64,000 bases of DNA from positions 124,001-188,000 of the forward strand of contig SDRW01000001.1 of NCBI GenBank assembly GCA_007845485.1, written 5' to 3'. The stretch is from TM7 phylum sp. oral taxon 348 (GTDB taxonomy: Bacteria; Patescibacteriota; Saccharimonadia; Saccharimonadales; Saccharimonadaceae). The notes under the pieces are model-generated. The model saw only the letters and a list, made by a program, of their open reading frames with translations, had not been told where the DNA came from and made no database searches. Shown here piece after piece: positions 54,099 to 62,043 of the stretch (its first letter is position 1; each line of letters opens with the position of its first letter). A program made the translations under genes and the position numbers.

Positions 54099-54185
54099 AT
54101 TTATAATCAACTAATAGAATAAGATTATTAATTACAACCTGAATAGATACATTACAACAACACTATATATTAATTTAATTTAAAA

Positions 54186-55385
54186 CTATAAAGTAGATAA
54201 CCTATCTACAATATTTTGTGCAACTTTTCTAAAATCATCTTCCTTATATCCTTTTGTAGTCATAGCAGGCGTACCAAGTCTTAAACCACTTGGCTTAAAC
54301 GGAGGAAGCTGATCATTAGGTATAGCGTTAGCGTTGGTAGTTATATTTATTTCTTCCAAAGATTCTTGTGCACGTCGACCATCAATGCCAAAAGTCTTAT
54401 ACACATCGATTAATAATAGATGGTTACTAGTACCACCAGTAACCATTTCTACATTATTATCTTTAAATATTTTCTCCATAGCTTTTGCATTTCGTATAAT
54501 CTGCTTAGCATAGTCCTTAAATTCAGGAAGTAAAGCCTCGCCAAAAGCTACTGCCTTGGCTGCAATCGTATGCATATGAGGACCACCTTGAGTTCCAGGA
54601 AATACCGCCCTATCTATAAGAGTGGGCAAATTTTGCAATGTCTTATTTGGCTTTTTTAACGGATTAGAGACTATACCCTTACTTAAAATTAAACCGCCGC
54701 GCGGTCCCCTTAGTGTTTTATGTGTCGTAGTAGTTACTACATGAAATCCATAGTCTAATGGATTTTTAGCAACACCAGCTACAATCAGACCTGCAATATG
54801 GCTCATATCTGCCATTAGCATAGAGCCAACCTCCTTGCCAATACTAGCAAATTTAGCATAATCTAACTCACGTGGATATGCACTAAATCCTGCCAAGATT
54901 ATTTTTGGCTTGTATTTTAATGCTAATTTCCGCAATTCATCATAATCCACTTCGCCTGTTTTTATATCCTTTATGCCGTAGCGTATAAAATTATATTCAC
55001 GAGCACTACGCGTCACTGGCGCTCCATGAGTTAGATGACCACCATGATCAAGAGACATAGCTAAAATATTATCTCCAGGTTCGCACCAAGAATAATAAAC
55101 CGCTTCGTTAGCCTGAGCACCACTGTGCGGTTGAACATTTGCATGATCCGCTCCAAACAATTCCTTTGCACGATCTATAGCTAATTGCTCTATTTTATCT
55201 GTATTTGTTTGCCCACCATAATATCTCTTACCTGGATATCCTTCGCTATATTTATTAGTAAAAACACTACCAAGCGCCACTAATACATCATTAGATACAT
55301 AGTTCTCACTTGGAATTAATTCAATTGCACTATCTTGACGTGCCGCTTCGGCATTAATTAGATCTTCGACTTTCTTGTCATTCAT
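54186..55385 (-). CDS. glyA: Serine hydroxymethyltransferase
   Basis: 399 residues. PLP lysine in VVTTTTHKTLRGPRGGLIL, N-terminal ELIPSENYVSNDVLVALGS and YSEGYPGKRYYGGQ, plus HGGHLTHGAPVTRS. It makes glycine and methylene-THF from serine, feeding FolD. A full AGGAGG precedes the ATG, so unlike most neighbours it has a leader. Confidence 0.97.
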   Translation of the reverse strand: MNDKKVEDLINAEAARQDSAIELIPSENYVSNDVLVALGSVFTNKYSEGYPGKRYYGGQTNTDKIEQLAIDRAKELFGADHANVQPHSGAQANEAVYYSWCEPGDNILAMSLDHGGHLTHGAPVTRSAREYNFIRYGIKDIKTGEVDYDELRKLALKYKPKIILAGFSAYPRELDYAKFASIGKEVGSMLMADMSHIAGLIVAGVAKNPLDYGFHVVTTTTHKTLRGPRGGLILSKGIVSNPLKKPNKTLQNLPTLIDRAVFPGTQGGPHMHTIAAKAVAFGEALLPEFKDYAKQIIRNAKAMEKIFKDNNVEMVTGGTSNHLLLIDVYKTFGIDGRRAQESLEEINITTNANAIPNDQLPPFKPSGLRLGTPAMTTKGYKEDDFRKVAQNIVDRLSTL

Positions 55386-55426
55386 TAAAAAAGTCCTCCT
55401 ACTGCTTTAGTTTATCATAATTCAAA

Positions 55427-55457
55427 GAAAAACACCGCCCTTTTAGGGAGCGGCGTT
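55427..55457 (-). terminator. Terminator between the 208-residue protein gene and glyA
   Basis: On the minus strand AACGCCG-CT-CCC-TAAAA-GGG-CGGTGTT forms a stem with a 2-base bulge, followed by TTTC. CACCGCCC near 55478-55485 can pair alternatively with GGGCGGTG (55433-55440), so two exclusive structures are possible ahead of glyA. Confidence 0.55.
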
Positions 55458-55510
55458 TAATTGCTCAACCTTACGGGCGGTGATGATTCACCAATGAGGA
55501 GGAGCTTAGA

Positions 55511-56137
55511 TTAGACAAATTTATCATCAACATACCGGCCATCATCTTCATCTTCATCTTCACTAGGACGATCATCACACAAATCTTCATACTTGGAATT
55601 GATCATTTCCTCTGTAGAAACTTTTTTATTTACAGGATCTGCCAAATACGAATTGATTTCACTACGAAAATCAGCATCAAATTGCAAAAGTTCAATAGCA
55701 TACATACTGCATTCTAGGTCGCAACCCAGATTTAAGTATGTGAAAACTCCATTTGGTGATGTGAATTGAATACCCCAATCATCATCATTTGGTTCAATAA
55801 TATCAATCCGATACAGCTCACCCTTACCACGGCTTGGTTTGCTGTAATACTTTCGATACATTAGGCGTTTAGCAGCAAACGCCAAATAGCCGATACCCAA
55901 CATACACATTGACGCAAAGTAGATTTTCGCAAAAATCTCAAGCACAATATTTGGACAATCGCTTGAATCAATAGCAAAAAGACCAACGAACCCAACGCAA
56001 GCTGTCACAATGTAAAGTACACAGGAAAACCAAAGCTCTCCACCCAACTTGTATGATTTGAAGGCTTGTTCAGCATGCCAACTTTCATTCCGCATGGGAA
56101 CATCAGTTGCAGTATAGTAGATAGATGAAGTGCTCAT
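55511..56137 (-). CDS. Two-helix membrane protein of unknown function
   Basis: 208 residues from the ATG at 56137 (MSTSSIYY), chosen because AAGGAGG stands 8 bases before it; an earlier ATG at 56170 would include the ribosome site. Two membrane helices (about 35-60 and 72-95) are followed by a cytoplasmic domain (LYRIDIIEPNDDDWGIQFTS) and a very acidic tail (RPSEDEDEDDGRY). No enzyme motif is seen. A consensus -35/-10 pair precedes it. Unrecognised. Confidence 0.7.
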   Translation of the reverse strand: MSTSSIYYTATDVPMRNESWHAEQAFKSYKLGGELWFSCVLYIVTACVGFVGLFAIDSSDCPNIVLEIFAKIYFASMCMLGIGYLAFAAKRLMYRKYYSKPSRGKGELYRIDIIEPNDDDWGIQFTSPNGVFTYLNLGCDLECSMYAIELLQFDADFRSEINSYLADPVNKKVSTEEMINSKYEDLCDDRPSEDEDEDDGRYVDDKFV

Positions 56138-56200
56138 TATGAGCATCCTCCTTAGGTTGGAAATGTACAAGTACAGTGGAATTACCGCACTCCAGTTGCT

Positions 56201-56229
56201 ATATTATCATAATATTTGTTGTAAGTCAA
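56201..56229 (-). promoter_or_regulatory. Promoter of the 208-residue membrane protein gene
   Basis: TTGACT (56224-56229), 17-base spacer ending in TGA, TAATAT (56201-56206) on the minus strand, with a leader of about 57 bases. It is divergent from the murA promoter. Confidence 0.6.
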
Positions 56230-56253
56230 TAGTATTAATTTTTATATCATTTA

Positions 56254-56262
56254 TGGTATAAT
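56254..56262 (+). promoter_or_regulatory. Extended -10 promoter of the HTH-murA gene
   Basis: TGG-TATAAT, TATAAT at 56257-56262, 6 bases before the ATG at 56269. Confidence 0.6.
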
Positions 56263-56268
56263 GCAACC

Positions 56269-57795
56269 ATGAATAGTGATACGTATCTTGAAAAAATTGG
56301 TAATCTAATTCAAGAAAACCGCATTATGCGCGGCTGGACACAGGCACAATTAGCCGAAGCATTAGACACTAGCCAATCCGCTATCAATAGAATTGAAAAA
56401 GGCGGACAAAATATCAGCCTAGAAATGATCGCAAGAATAGGAGAAGTGCTAGCTAGACCAATTGTGAATATAAATGAGGAAGGGAAAATAAATTTTAAGG
56501 TACGCGGCGGTCATGAACTTTCTGGAGAAATTAATGTAAAAACAAGTAAAAATGCAGCAGTAGCACTGCTCTGTGCAAGTTTACTGAATAAGGGAACCAC
56601 TACTCTCCGTCGAGTTGCTAGGATTGAGGAAGTTAATCGTCTTATTGAAGTTTTAAATAGTATTGGCGTAAAAACCCGTTGGAAGGATGGTTCTGATCTA
56701 GTAATAAATCCGCCAAAGACACTTGACTTAAAAAACATAGATGTAGCTGCCGCAATGAGAACCCGATCAATTATTATGTTTATGGGTCCGCTACTTAATC
56801 AATATAATAAATTTGAATTACCATTTGCTGGTGGGTGTAACCTTGGAGTAAGAACGGTTGAACCACATTTAACAGGATTGGAACCGTTTGGGCTTTCTGT
56901 AGATGCGTCACAAGACGCATATCGCGTAAGTGTGAAAAAGACATCTCCAGATCATGCAATTTTACTAACCGAGCGTGGTGATACAGTAACCGAAAATGTC
57001 ATTATGGCAGCAGCATTGCACCCAGGTACAGTAACTATACGTAACGCTAGCCCAAATTACATGGTGCAAGATCTATGCTTCTTTTTGCAAAAATTAGGTG
57101 TTATTATCGAAGGTATCGGCACTACAACACTAAAAATTACTGGATTAGAAAGTATAGATCAAGAGGTTGAATATTTCCCTTCTGAAGACCCGATTGAAGC
57201 CATGAGCTTTATAGCGGCTGGAATTGTGACAAGTTCAGAAATCACCATTAAACGTGCTCCAATAGAGTTCCTAGAGATTGAATTAGCAATATTATCTGGG
57301 ATGGGATTAAAGTATGAAATTACCCCTGAATATAGGGCAGCTAATGAACAAACTCGTTTAGTTGATATAAGCTTAAAAAAATCTAAATTACACGCACCAA
57401 AAGATAAGCTACATAGCATGCCTTTCCCTGGAGTTAATATGGATAATTTACCGTTTCTAGGTTTAATAGCTACTGTCGCAGAAGGTAGAACTCTAGTGCA
57501 TGATTGGAGCTACGAAAATAGAGCAATTTACTTTACAGAACTTACAAAGCTTGGTGCAAATATAGAGTTAGTTGATCCGCATCGAGTATATATAGCTGGA
57601 CCTACCCACTGGAAATCTACAGATATGATAGCTCCTCCTGCTTTACGACCAAGTGTAGTAATTTTACTTGCTATGCTTGCTGCCCCAGGAGTTTCCACTC
57701 TTCGTGATGTTTATTCAATTAATCGTGGCTATGAAGAGCTTGCTAAAAGACTTAATAGCTTAGGCGCAAATATTGAAACAATCTATGAATTATAA
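56269..57795 (+). CDS. murA: UDP-N-acetylglucosamine enolpyruvyl transferase fused to an XRE helix-turn-helix
   Basis: 508 residues. Residues about 8-68 are a Cro/XRE-type HTH (IQENRIMRGWTQAQLAEALD and TSQSAINRIEKG). MurA follows from about residue 78: KTSKNAAVALLCASL has the catalytic Lys/Asn, PFAGGCNLGVRTVEPHL the active-site Cys and Arg, MPFPGVNMDNLPFLG the Asp loop, and ENRAIYFTELTKLGA the final Arg. It catalyses the first committed step of peptidoglycan synthesis; a Cys at this position predicts fosfomycin sensitivity. The fused HTH suggests direct DNA binding by the enzyme. One leaderless mRNA covers both domains. Confidence 0.94.
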   Translation: MNSDTYLEKIGNLIQENRIMRGWTQAQLAEALDTSQSAINRIEKGGQNISLEMIARIGEVLARPIVNINEEGKINFKVRGGHELSGEINVKTSKNAAVALLCASLLNKGTTTLRRVARIEEVNRLIEVLNSIGVKTRWKDGSDLVINPPKTLDLKNIDVAAAMRTRSIIMFMGPLLNQYNKFELPFAGGCNLGVRTVEPHLTGLEPFGLSVDASQDAYRVSVKKTSPDHAILLTERGDTVTENVIMAAALHPGTVTIRNASPNYMVQDLCFFLQKLGVIIEGIGTTTLKITGLESIDQEVEYFPSEDPIEAMSFIAAGIVTSSEITIKRAPIEFLEIELAILSGMGLKYEITPEYRAANEQTRLVDISLKKSKLHAPKDKLHSMPFPGVNMDNLPFLGLIATVAEGRTLVHDWSYENRAIYFTELTKLGANIELVDPHRVYIAGPTHWKSTDMIAPPALRPSVVILLAMLAAPGVSTLRDVYSINRGYEELAKRLNSLGANIETIYEL

Positions 57796-57825
57796 CTAAA
57801 CAAAATAGTAAGTTTGCTCGCTCTG

Positions 57826-57834
57826 TGATATAAT
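57826..57834 (+). promoter_or_regulatory. Extended -10 promoter of tRNA-Gly
   Basis: TGA-TATAAT ending 14 bases before the tRNA. Confidence 0.55.
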
Positions 57835-57848
57835 TATTAATATATTGA

Positions 57849-57923
57849 GCGGGCGTCGTATAATGGCTAATATACCTGCCTTCCAAGCAAGTGATGCGAG
57901 TTCGATTCTCGCCGCCCGCACCA
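57849..57923 (+). tRNA. tRNA-Gly (UCC)
   Basis: Cloverleaf with encoded CCA; acceptor GCGGGCG pairs with CGCCCGC. Loop CTTCCAA gives anticodon TCC. The anticodon stem CCTGC/GCAAG has one C-A mismatch at the second pair. Confidence 0.92.
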
Positions 57924-57928
57924 ATTTA

Positions 57929-59530
57929 TTAATAAGCTTTAACCAGAATAGCCTCAAAAGCATTTAGCGTGAGGCTATTTTCAATATCATATTCATCAGT
58001 AGTGTTAGTGCTGGCCACAACCCTGCCCCTACTTGGTATGTTTGTATTAATTTGTCTATCAGTAAAGTTTATAAGTATATAAAAAATTTCGTCATTATAG
58101 TTACGTTTGAATGTCATTATGTCGTCGCTAGTATCTTGCCAAGTTGAATATTCTCCATATCGTAAAGCAGCATACTCACTCCGTAATGCAAGCATTTTTT
58201 TATATAGATTAAAAAATGAATGGTCGGTACTTTGTTCGCTTTCAACATTAAGCCAATCTAAATTGTCACCAATTGGAAGCCATGGATTAGAATTAGAAAA
58301 TCCAGCATTATTAAGAATATCAGAGTTCCAGCGCATTGGTGTACGATATTTATCACGCGCATCCATACCTGCGCCGCCAGCGAAATTATCATGTTTATAA
58401 TTTTGCGGGATGTCAACATCAAGCATACCCAATTCATCACCATAATAGATGGCAGGTATACCAGGTAAACTTAATTGCATGAGAGCTAAAGCTTTTGCTT
58501 GCGCCATACCAAATTTAGAGGCTATACGAGTCTGGTCGTGATTGCCGAGCGACGCAACTGGTAGCTGATCGTACCAAGTTCCAAAAGCATTAAATTTTTC
58601 TTGAAACTTGCGTGCCCACCACTCTGTTTGAAAAGCTTCAAAATAGAATGTAGATGACACCCCTGGCGCAACCTTTTGGATAGCAGAATACTGGTCAAAG
58701 CGACTCCCGAACCTATCATCTGGATAAAATTCATATACTAAAAATTTATTTTTATATTCTAAAGCTACATCGCTCATCATACGCAAATATTCACAGAGTT
58801 TTGGGCCGCCCTTACTATTTTGATGAATATAAGAACCATAGTCTTCGTCGCCAGCATAATACTCAGGATTTCGGGGATTATCACCAGCCGCAAAATTCTT
58901 ACTAAGAGGCCAGATGGCGTCAACTCTAAATCCATCAACACCCTTTTCAAACCAAAAACGCATGATTTCGAATATCTCTTGACGCACTTCAGGATTATCC
59001 CAATTTAAATCTGGTTGACTTGGCAAGAAAGAATGTAAATAATATTGACCCGTTTTATCATGCCACTGCCAAGCACTGCCGCCTGACATACTGAGCCAAT
59101 TATTCGGCGGGGTACCGTCTGATTTTGCATCACGCCAAATATAATAATCACGTTTAGAATTATCGCGAGATGATGAAGATTCTTTAAACCAAGTATGCTG
59201 ATCTGAGGAGTGATTCGGTACTAGATCAAGCATCACTTTAAGATCGCGCTTGTGAGCCTGAAGTAATAATTCATCAAACATCGCCATGCCACCAAAAAGA
59301 GGATCTATTGATCTATAATCACTAATATCATAACCACAATCAATTTGTGGAGAAGAAAATATTGGTGAAAGCCAAACTGCATCAACCCCAAGAGATTTAT
59401 CTTCCCCTTTAAGATAATCTATTTTCTCTATTATTCCTCTCAAATCACCAACGCCATCGCTATTCGTATCTTTAAAACTACGAGGATAAATTTGGTATAT
59501 TGCATTAACATCACGCCAGGACTTTGTCAT
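57929..59530 (-). CDS. GH13 alpha-glucosidase / oligo-1,6-glucosidase
   Basis: 533 residues from the ATG at 59530. GH13 conserved regions: VMLDLVPNHSS, GVDGFRVDAIWPL (nucleophile Asp), FLVYEFYPDD (acid/base Glu), and ASLGNHDQTR (third Asp). YQIYPRSFKDTNSDGVGDL is the N-terminal mark of the oligo-1,6-glucosidase group, where QPDLNWDNPEVR is also typical. It should hydrolyse short alpha-glucans or isomaltose in the cytoplasm. A GTG at 59545 is rejected because it overlaps the TATAAT box (59537-59542). Confidence 0.92.
   Translation of the reverse strand: MTKSWRDVNAIYQIYPRSFKDTNSDGVGDLRGIIEKIDYLKGEDKSLGVDAVWLSPIFSSPQIDCGYDISDYRSIDPLFGGMAMFDELLLQAHKRDLKVMLDLVPNHSSDQHTWFKESSSSRDNSKRDYYIWRDAKSDGTPPNNWLSMSGGSAWQWHDKTGQYYLHSFLPSQPDLNWDNPEVRQEIFEIMRFWFEKGVDGFRVDAIWPLSKNFAAGDNPRNPEYYAGDEDYGSYIHQNSKGGPKLCEYLRMMSDVALEYKNKFLVYEFYPDDRFGSRFDQYSAIQKVAPGVSSTFYFEAFQTEWWARKFQEKFNAFGTWYDQLPVASLGNHDQTRIASKFGMAQAKALALMQLSLPGIPAIYYGDELGMLDVDIPQNYKHDNFAGGAGMDARDKYRTPMRWNSDILNNAGFSNSNPWLPIGDNLDWLNVESEQSTDHSFFNLYKKMLALRSEYAALRYGEYSTWQDTSDDIMTFKRNYNDEIFYILINFTDRQINTNIPSRGRVVASTNTTDEYDIENSLTLNAFEAILVKAY
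57947..57982 (+). terminator. Terminator of tRNA-Gly inside the GH13 coding region
   Basis: AATAGCCTCA and TGAGGCTATT (57947-57956 with 57970-57979) form a perfect 10-pair stem followed by TTTTC on the plus strand. It lies within the last codons of the convergent glucosidase gene. Confidence 0.6.
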
Positions 59531-59536
59531 ACCTAT

Positions 59537-59542
59537 ATTATA
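59537..59542 (-). promoter_or_regulatory. -10 element of the GH13 gene
   Basis: TATAAT on the minus strand, 6 bases before the ATG at 59530. Confidence 0.55.
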
Positions 59543-59581
59543 CACTAGAAATGATTATGTTTTAATTGAGGACTAAAAATA

Positions 59582-59590
59582 TGCTATAAT
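59582..59590 (+). promoter_or_regulatory. Extended -10 promoter of the 172-residue protein gene
   Basis: TGC-TATAAT (59585-59590); a second TGA-TATAAA follows at once. The ATG lies about 33 bases downstream. Confidence 0.5.
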
Positions 59591-59623
59591 ATATGATATA
59601 AATTTACCAGAAATGAAAAACAC

Positions 59624-60142
59624 ATGAGTGATATAGTAAGACGCCAAATGCAAGCCGAAACTGAGGCGAATGGTGAGGTTAGGGCTAAAGATTTTAAACA
59701 TACCAGTGCGTATAGAATCGTAGCAGAAGGGATTGATCCAGAAGTTTCTATACAAACCAAACTATCTAGTGGAGAAGCCATTCGGCAACAACTTATAAAA
59801 CGTGCAAAAGCCCAAAGTATGGGTATAAATTTATCTTATGAAACATCAAATCTAGCTAATGGTTCGTATAGAAATGAAGCTTTTGACTCTTATAATAAAG
59901 AAAAACGAGATATATTATTAGGAAAACGCAAAAAAAAGCATAGCACTAAAAAATACTCACGAGACTCCAATAATTCAAATCAAGACAATACATCATATAA
60001 ATCACCCTACAAGAAAGATTCAGATTCTAAGCAAAAAAATGATAATTCATCTAATAATCAATCGCTTAATTTTAGAAATCAAGCTCGCGAACGCTTTGGG
60101 TCGGCACCTAATAGTAAACCAAAATACAATCCTTTTGCATAA
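59624..60142 (+). CDS. Basic protein with a disordered tail, unknown function
   Basis: 172 residues. The N-terminal 100 residues are likely helical ([40 protein letters not shown]). The C-terminal 70 are low-complexity Ser/Asn/Lys/Asp, very basic ([15 protein letters not shown]), and probably disordered, which would suit nucleic-acid binding. No known family was recognised. It precedes the tRNA-His gene. Confidence 0.6.
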   Translation: MSDIVRRQMQAETEANGEVRAKDFKHTSAYRIVAEGIDPEVSIQTKLSSGEAIRQQLIKRAKAQSMGINLSYETSNLANGSYRNEAFDSYNKEKRDILLGKRKKKHSTKKYSRDSNNSNQDNTSYKSPYKKDSDSKQKNDNSSNNQSLNFRNQARERFGSAPNSKPKYNPFA

Positions 60143-60168
60143 ACCTCCTAGAAAACAAATAGAGTATC

Positions 60169-60177
60169 TGCTATAAT
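60169..60177 (+). promoter_or_regulatory. Extended -10 promoter of the tRNA-His/tRNA-Arg pair
   Basis: TGC-TATAAT (60172-60177) ending 12 bases before the tRNA-His. No terminator or second promoter is evident between the two tRNAs. Confidence 0.55.
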
Positions 60178-60189
60178 ATCTACAGCTAT

Positions 60190-60267
60190 GGCGGATGTAG
60201 CTCAGATGGTTAGAGCGCCAGTTTGTGGCACTGGAGGTCGTGGGTTCGATCCCCATCATTCGCCCCA
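60190..60267 (+). tRNA. tRNA-His (GUG)
   Basis: Anticodon stem CCAGT/ACTGG holds loop TTGTGGC, giving GTG. The extra 5' G (position -1) is encoded and faces discriminator C73, the mark of bacterial tRNA-His. CCA is encoded. Confidence 0.95.
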
Positions 60268-60309
60268 AATATAGCAACCAGATGCGGCAGAATCCGCGGT
60301 CGATTTAGA

Positions 60310-60385
60310 GCCCCAGTAGCTCAGTGGATAGAGCAAGAGACTTCTAAGCTTTTGGTCGTAGGTTCGATTCCTACCTGGGGTACCA
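60310..60385 (+). tRNA. tRNA-Arg (UCU)
   Basis: Acceptor GCCCCAG pairs with CTGGGGT (first pair G-U); CCA encoded. Loop CTTCTAA gives anticodon TCT. The pair closing the anticodon loop is an A-G mismatch, which is unusual. Confidence 0.9.
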
Positions 60386-60403
60386 ATAATTTGATTAGTT
60401 ATT

Positions 60404-60424
60404 AGCCGTTTTGGCTTTTTATTA
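60404..60424 (+). terminator. Terminator after tRNA-Arg (UCU)
   Basis: AGCC-GTTTT-GGCT hairpin followed by TTTTATTATT. Confidence 0.6.
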
Positions 60425-60437
60425 TTAATATAATATC

Positions 60438-62033
60438 GTGAGCAGTAATAATTCGCTAAGTGAACTTGGAAATCTTCTAGTTTCTTCTCTAGAATATATT
60501 GATAATTATGATAATAATCAACAGCGCAATAAGCAAAGCGATATATTTTATATAAATACAGCAGGAAGCAAGTTAACTCATGCCTATGAACAAATTCGTA
60601 ATGCTTCTGAATATGCTGACGATCATCTATTTAGACAACGCGCAATCCGTCGTTTTCTAGCACGAACTTTATCGTTTCACGAAAAGACAGATATTTCCAA
60701 TACGGGTGAAGAACTAGTTACTGAATTAACCTTGGCAGGATATATAAATAACGGATCCATGTCAAATCAGGACTGCAAAAATATCCAAAGCCAAATTAAA
60801 CGCTATTATGGAGCTTACTGGCAATATGTAAAAATTGAGCATTCACATACCAAATGTATGCAATTTAAAAACTGGCTTTTGGATGTTTTAAGTGTGCGCT
60901 GTGAACAAATCATTCAGCCAAACATTTGCCAAGTTTCCTTTACTCAATTTGCTTTTACGTATCTAAGGAATAATATAACTAAAGATAATATATCTAACTT
61001 AACGGGATCTAGTATTAAACCTGAAGAATACTCAATTATTTTATATATAGCAATACAACAAGCGCTTCTTAAACTAGGACAGGCAACAATCCGCACTTCT
61101 CTCATAGATAGTTACCATCAAGATATTACGATTATCGCGCGTTTTGAATCCTTCAACGAGATAATTGATGATTTATTTGGAAGTAAAGCTGTAGCAATTA
61201 CCGAGAGAATTATCAAAAAAAATGGAGCTACTCTAAAAATGATATACACTGCATTCTACGCTCCTAATGCACAGATGAGTATATCCGACCTAGAAAGTGA
61301 AAGCATATTAACATATTCACTTGAAAAACACATTAAGCGTGAGTATGCTACACTCGACAAATTATTAGATAACGCAATTATAAAAAGTATCGTATTTCTT
61401 ATCATTACAAAAAGTATTATAGGTCTTTCGATTGAAGTTCCATACGACTTAATAGTAGAAGGTCATATAGAGTGGGTTCCATTAATAATAAATCTTCTAT
61501 TTCCTGCCCTATTTATAGGTTTGTCCCGATTTACTCTTACAATTCCTAACACACGCAATACAGATACAATTGTAGACCAAGCGGTTGCAATGATTTTCAA
61601 TGATCACCCCGAAATGAAGATTAGTATTCGCCAACAAAAAGCCTCCACTGGATTCTCGATAGCGTATGGAATCTTATTTATACTAGCGTTTGTAGGGCTT
61701 AGTTATATTTTATATTTACTTAAGTTTAATATAGTACAAGGAATAATATTTGTAATATTCTTATCAACTGCTAGCTTCTTAGTATTTAGAATGTCAGCTC
61801 AGATACGTGAAATTGAAGCAGTCATGCAGAATAAACCGATTAGCTCAGTCTTACGTGATATTATTTATTTACCATTTATATATGTCGGCCAACAAATTTC
61901 ATCTAAATATGCCAAAATGAATATAATAGCTATGACTCTAGATATGTTAATTGAAATGCCCTTAAAGTCAGTATTACGAATATTTAGACAATGGGCGACT
62001 TTCTTAAATAATAAGCGAGATGACCTACTTTAA
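60438..62033 (+). CDS. Multi-helix membrane protein of unknown function
   Basis: 531 residues. The N-terminal 300 residues are soluble and mostly helical. Four membrane helices follow at about 315-335, 345-362, 402-424 and 430-450, and then a basic amphipathic C-terminus (RIFRQWATFLNNKRDD). No enzyme motif was found. The only start before residue 100 is a GTG at 60438, which lies 3 bases after a TATAAT, too close for a leaderless mRNA, so the promoter is probably further up or the start is different. Unrecognised. Confidence 0.65.
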   Translation: MSSNNSLSELGNLLVSSLEYIDNYDNNQQRNKQSDIFYINTAGSKLTHAYEQIRNASEYADDHLFRQRAIRRFLARTLSFHEKTDISNTGEELVTELTLAGYINNGSMSNQDCKNIQSQIKRYYGAYWQYVKIEHSHTKCMQFKNWLLDVLSVRCEQIIQPNICQVSFTQFAFTYLRNNITKDNISNLTGSSIKPEEYSIILYIAIQQALLKLGQATIRTSLIDSYHQDITIIARFESFNEIIDDLFGSKAVAITERIIKKNGATLKMIYTAFYAPNAQMSISDLESESILTYSLEKHIKREYATLDKLLDNAIIKSIVFLIITKSIIGLSIEVPYDLIVEGHIEWVPLIINLLFPALFIGLSRFTLTIPNTRNTDTIVDQAVAMIFNDHPEMKISIRQQKASTGFSIAYGILFILAFVGLSYILYLLKFNIVQGIIFVIFLSTASFLVFRMSAQIREIEAVMQNKPISSVLRDIIYLPFIYVGQQISSKYAKMNIIAMTLDMLIEMPLKSVLRIFRQWATFLNNKRDDLL

Positions 62034-62043
62034 ATTATTAGTT

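Noticed and set aside
55386-55510. Folate or glycine riboswitch ahead of glyA
   Set aside because: GGTGAATCAT resembles part of the THF riboswitch, but the other conserved half is absent and the bases form a simple GGTGA/TCACC hairpin next to a terminator.
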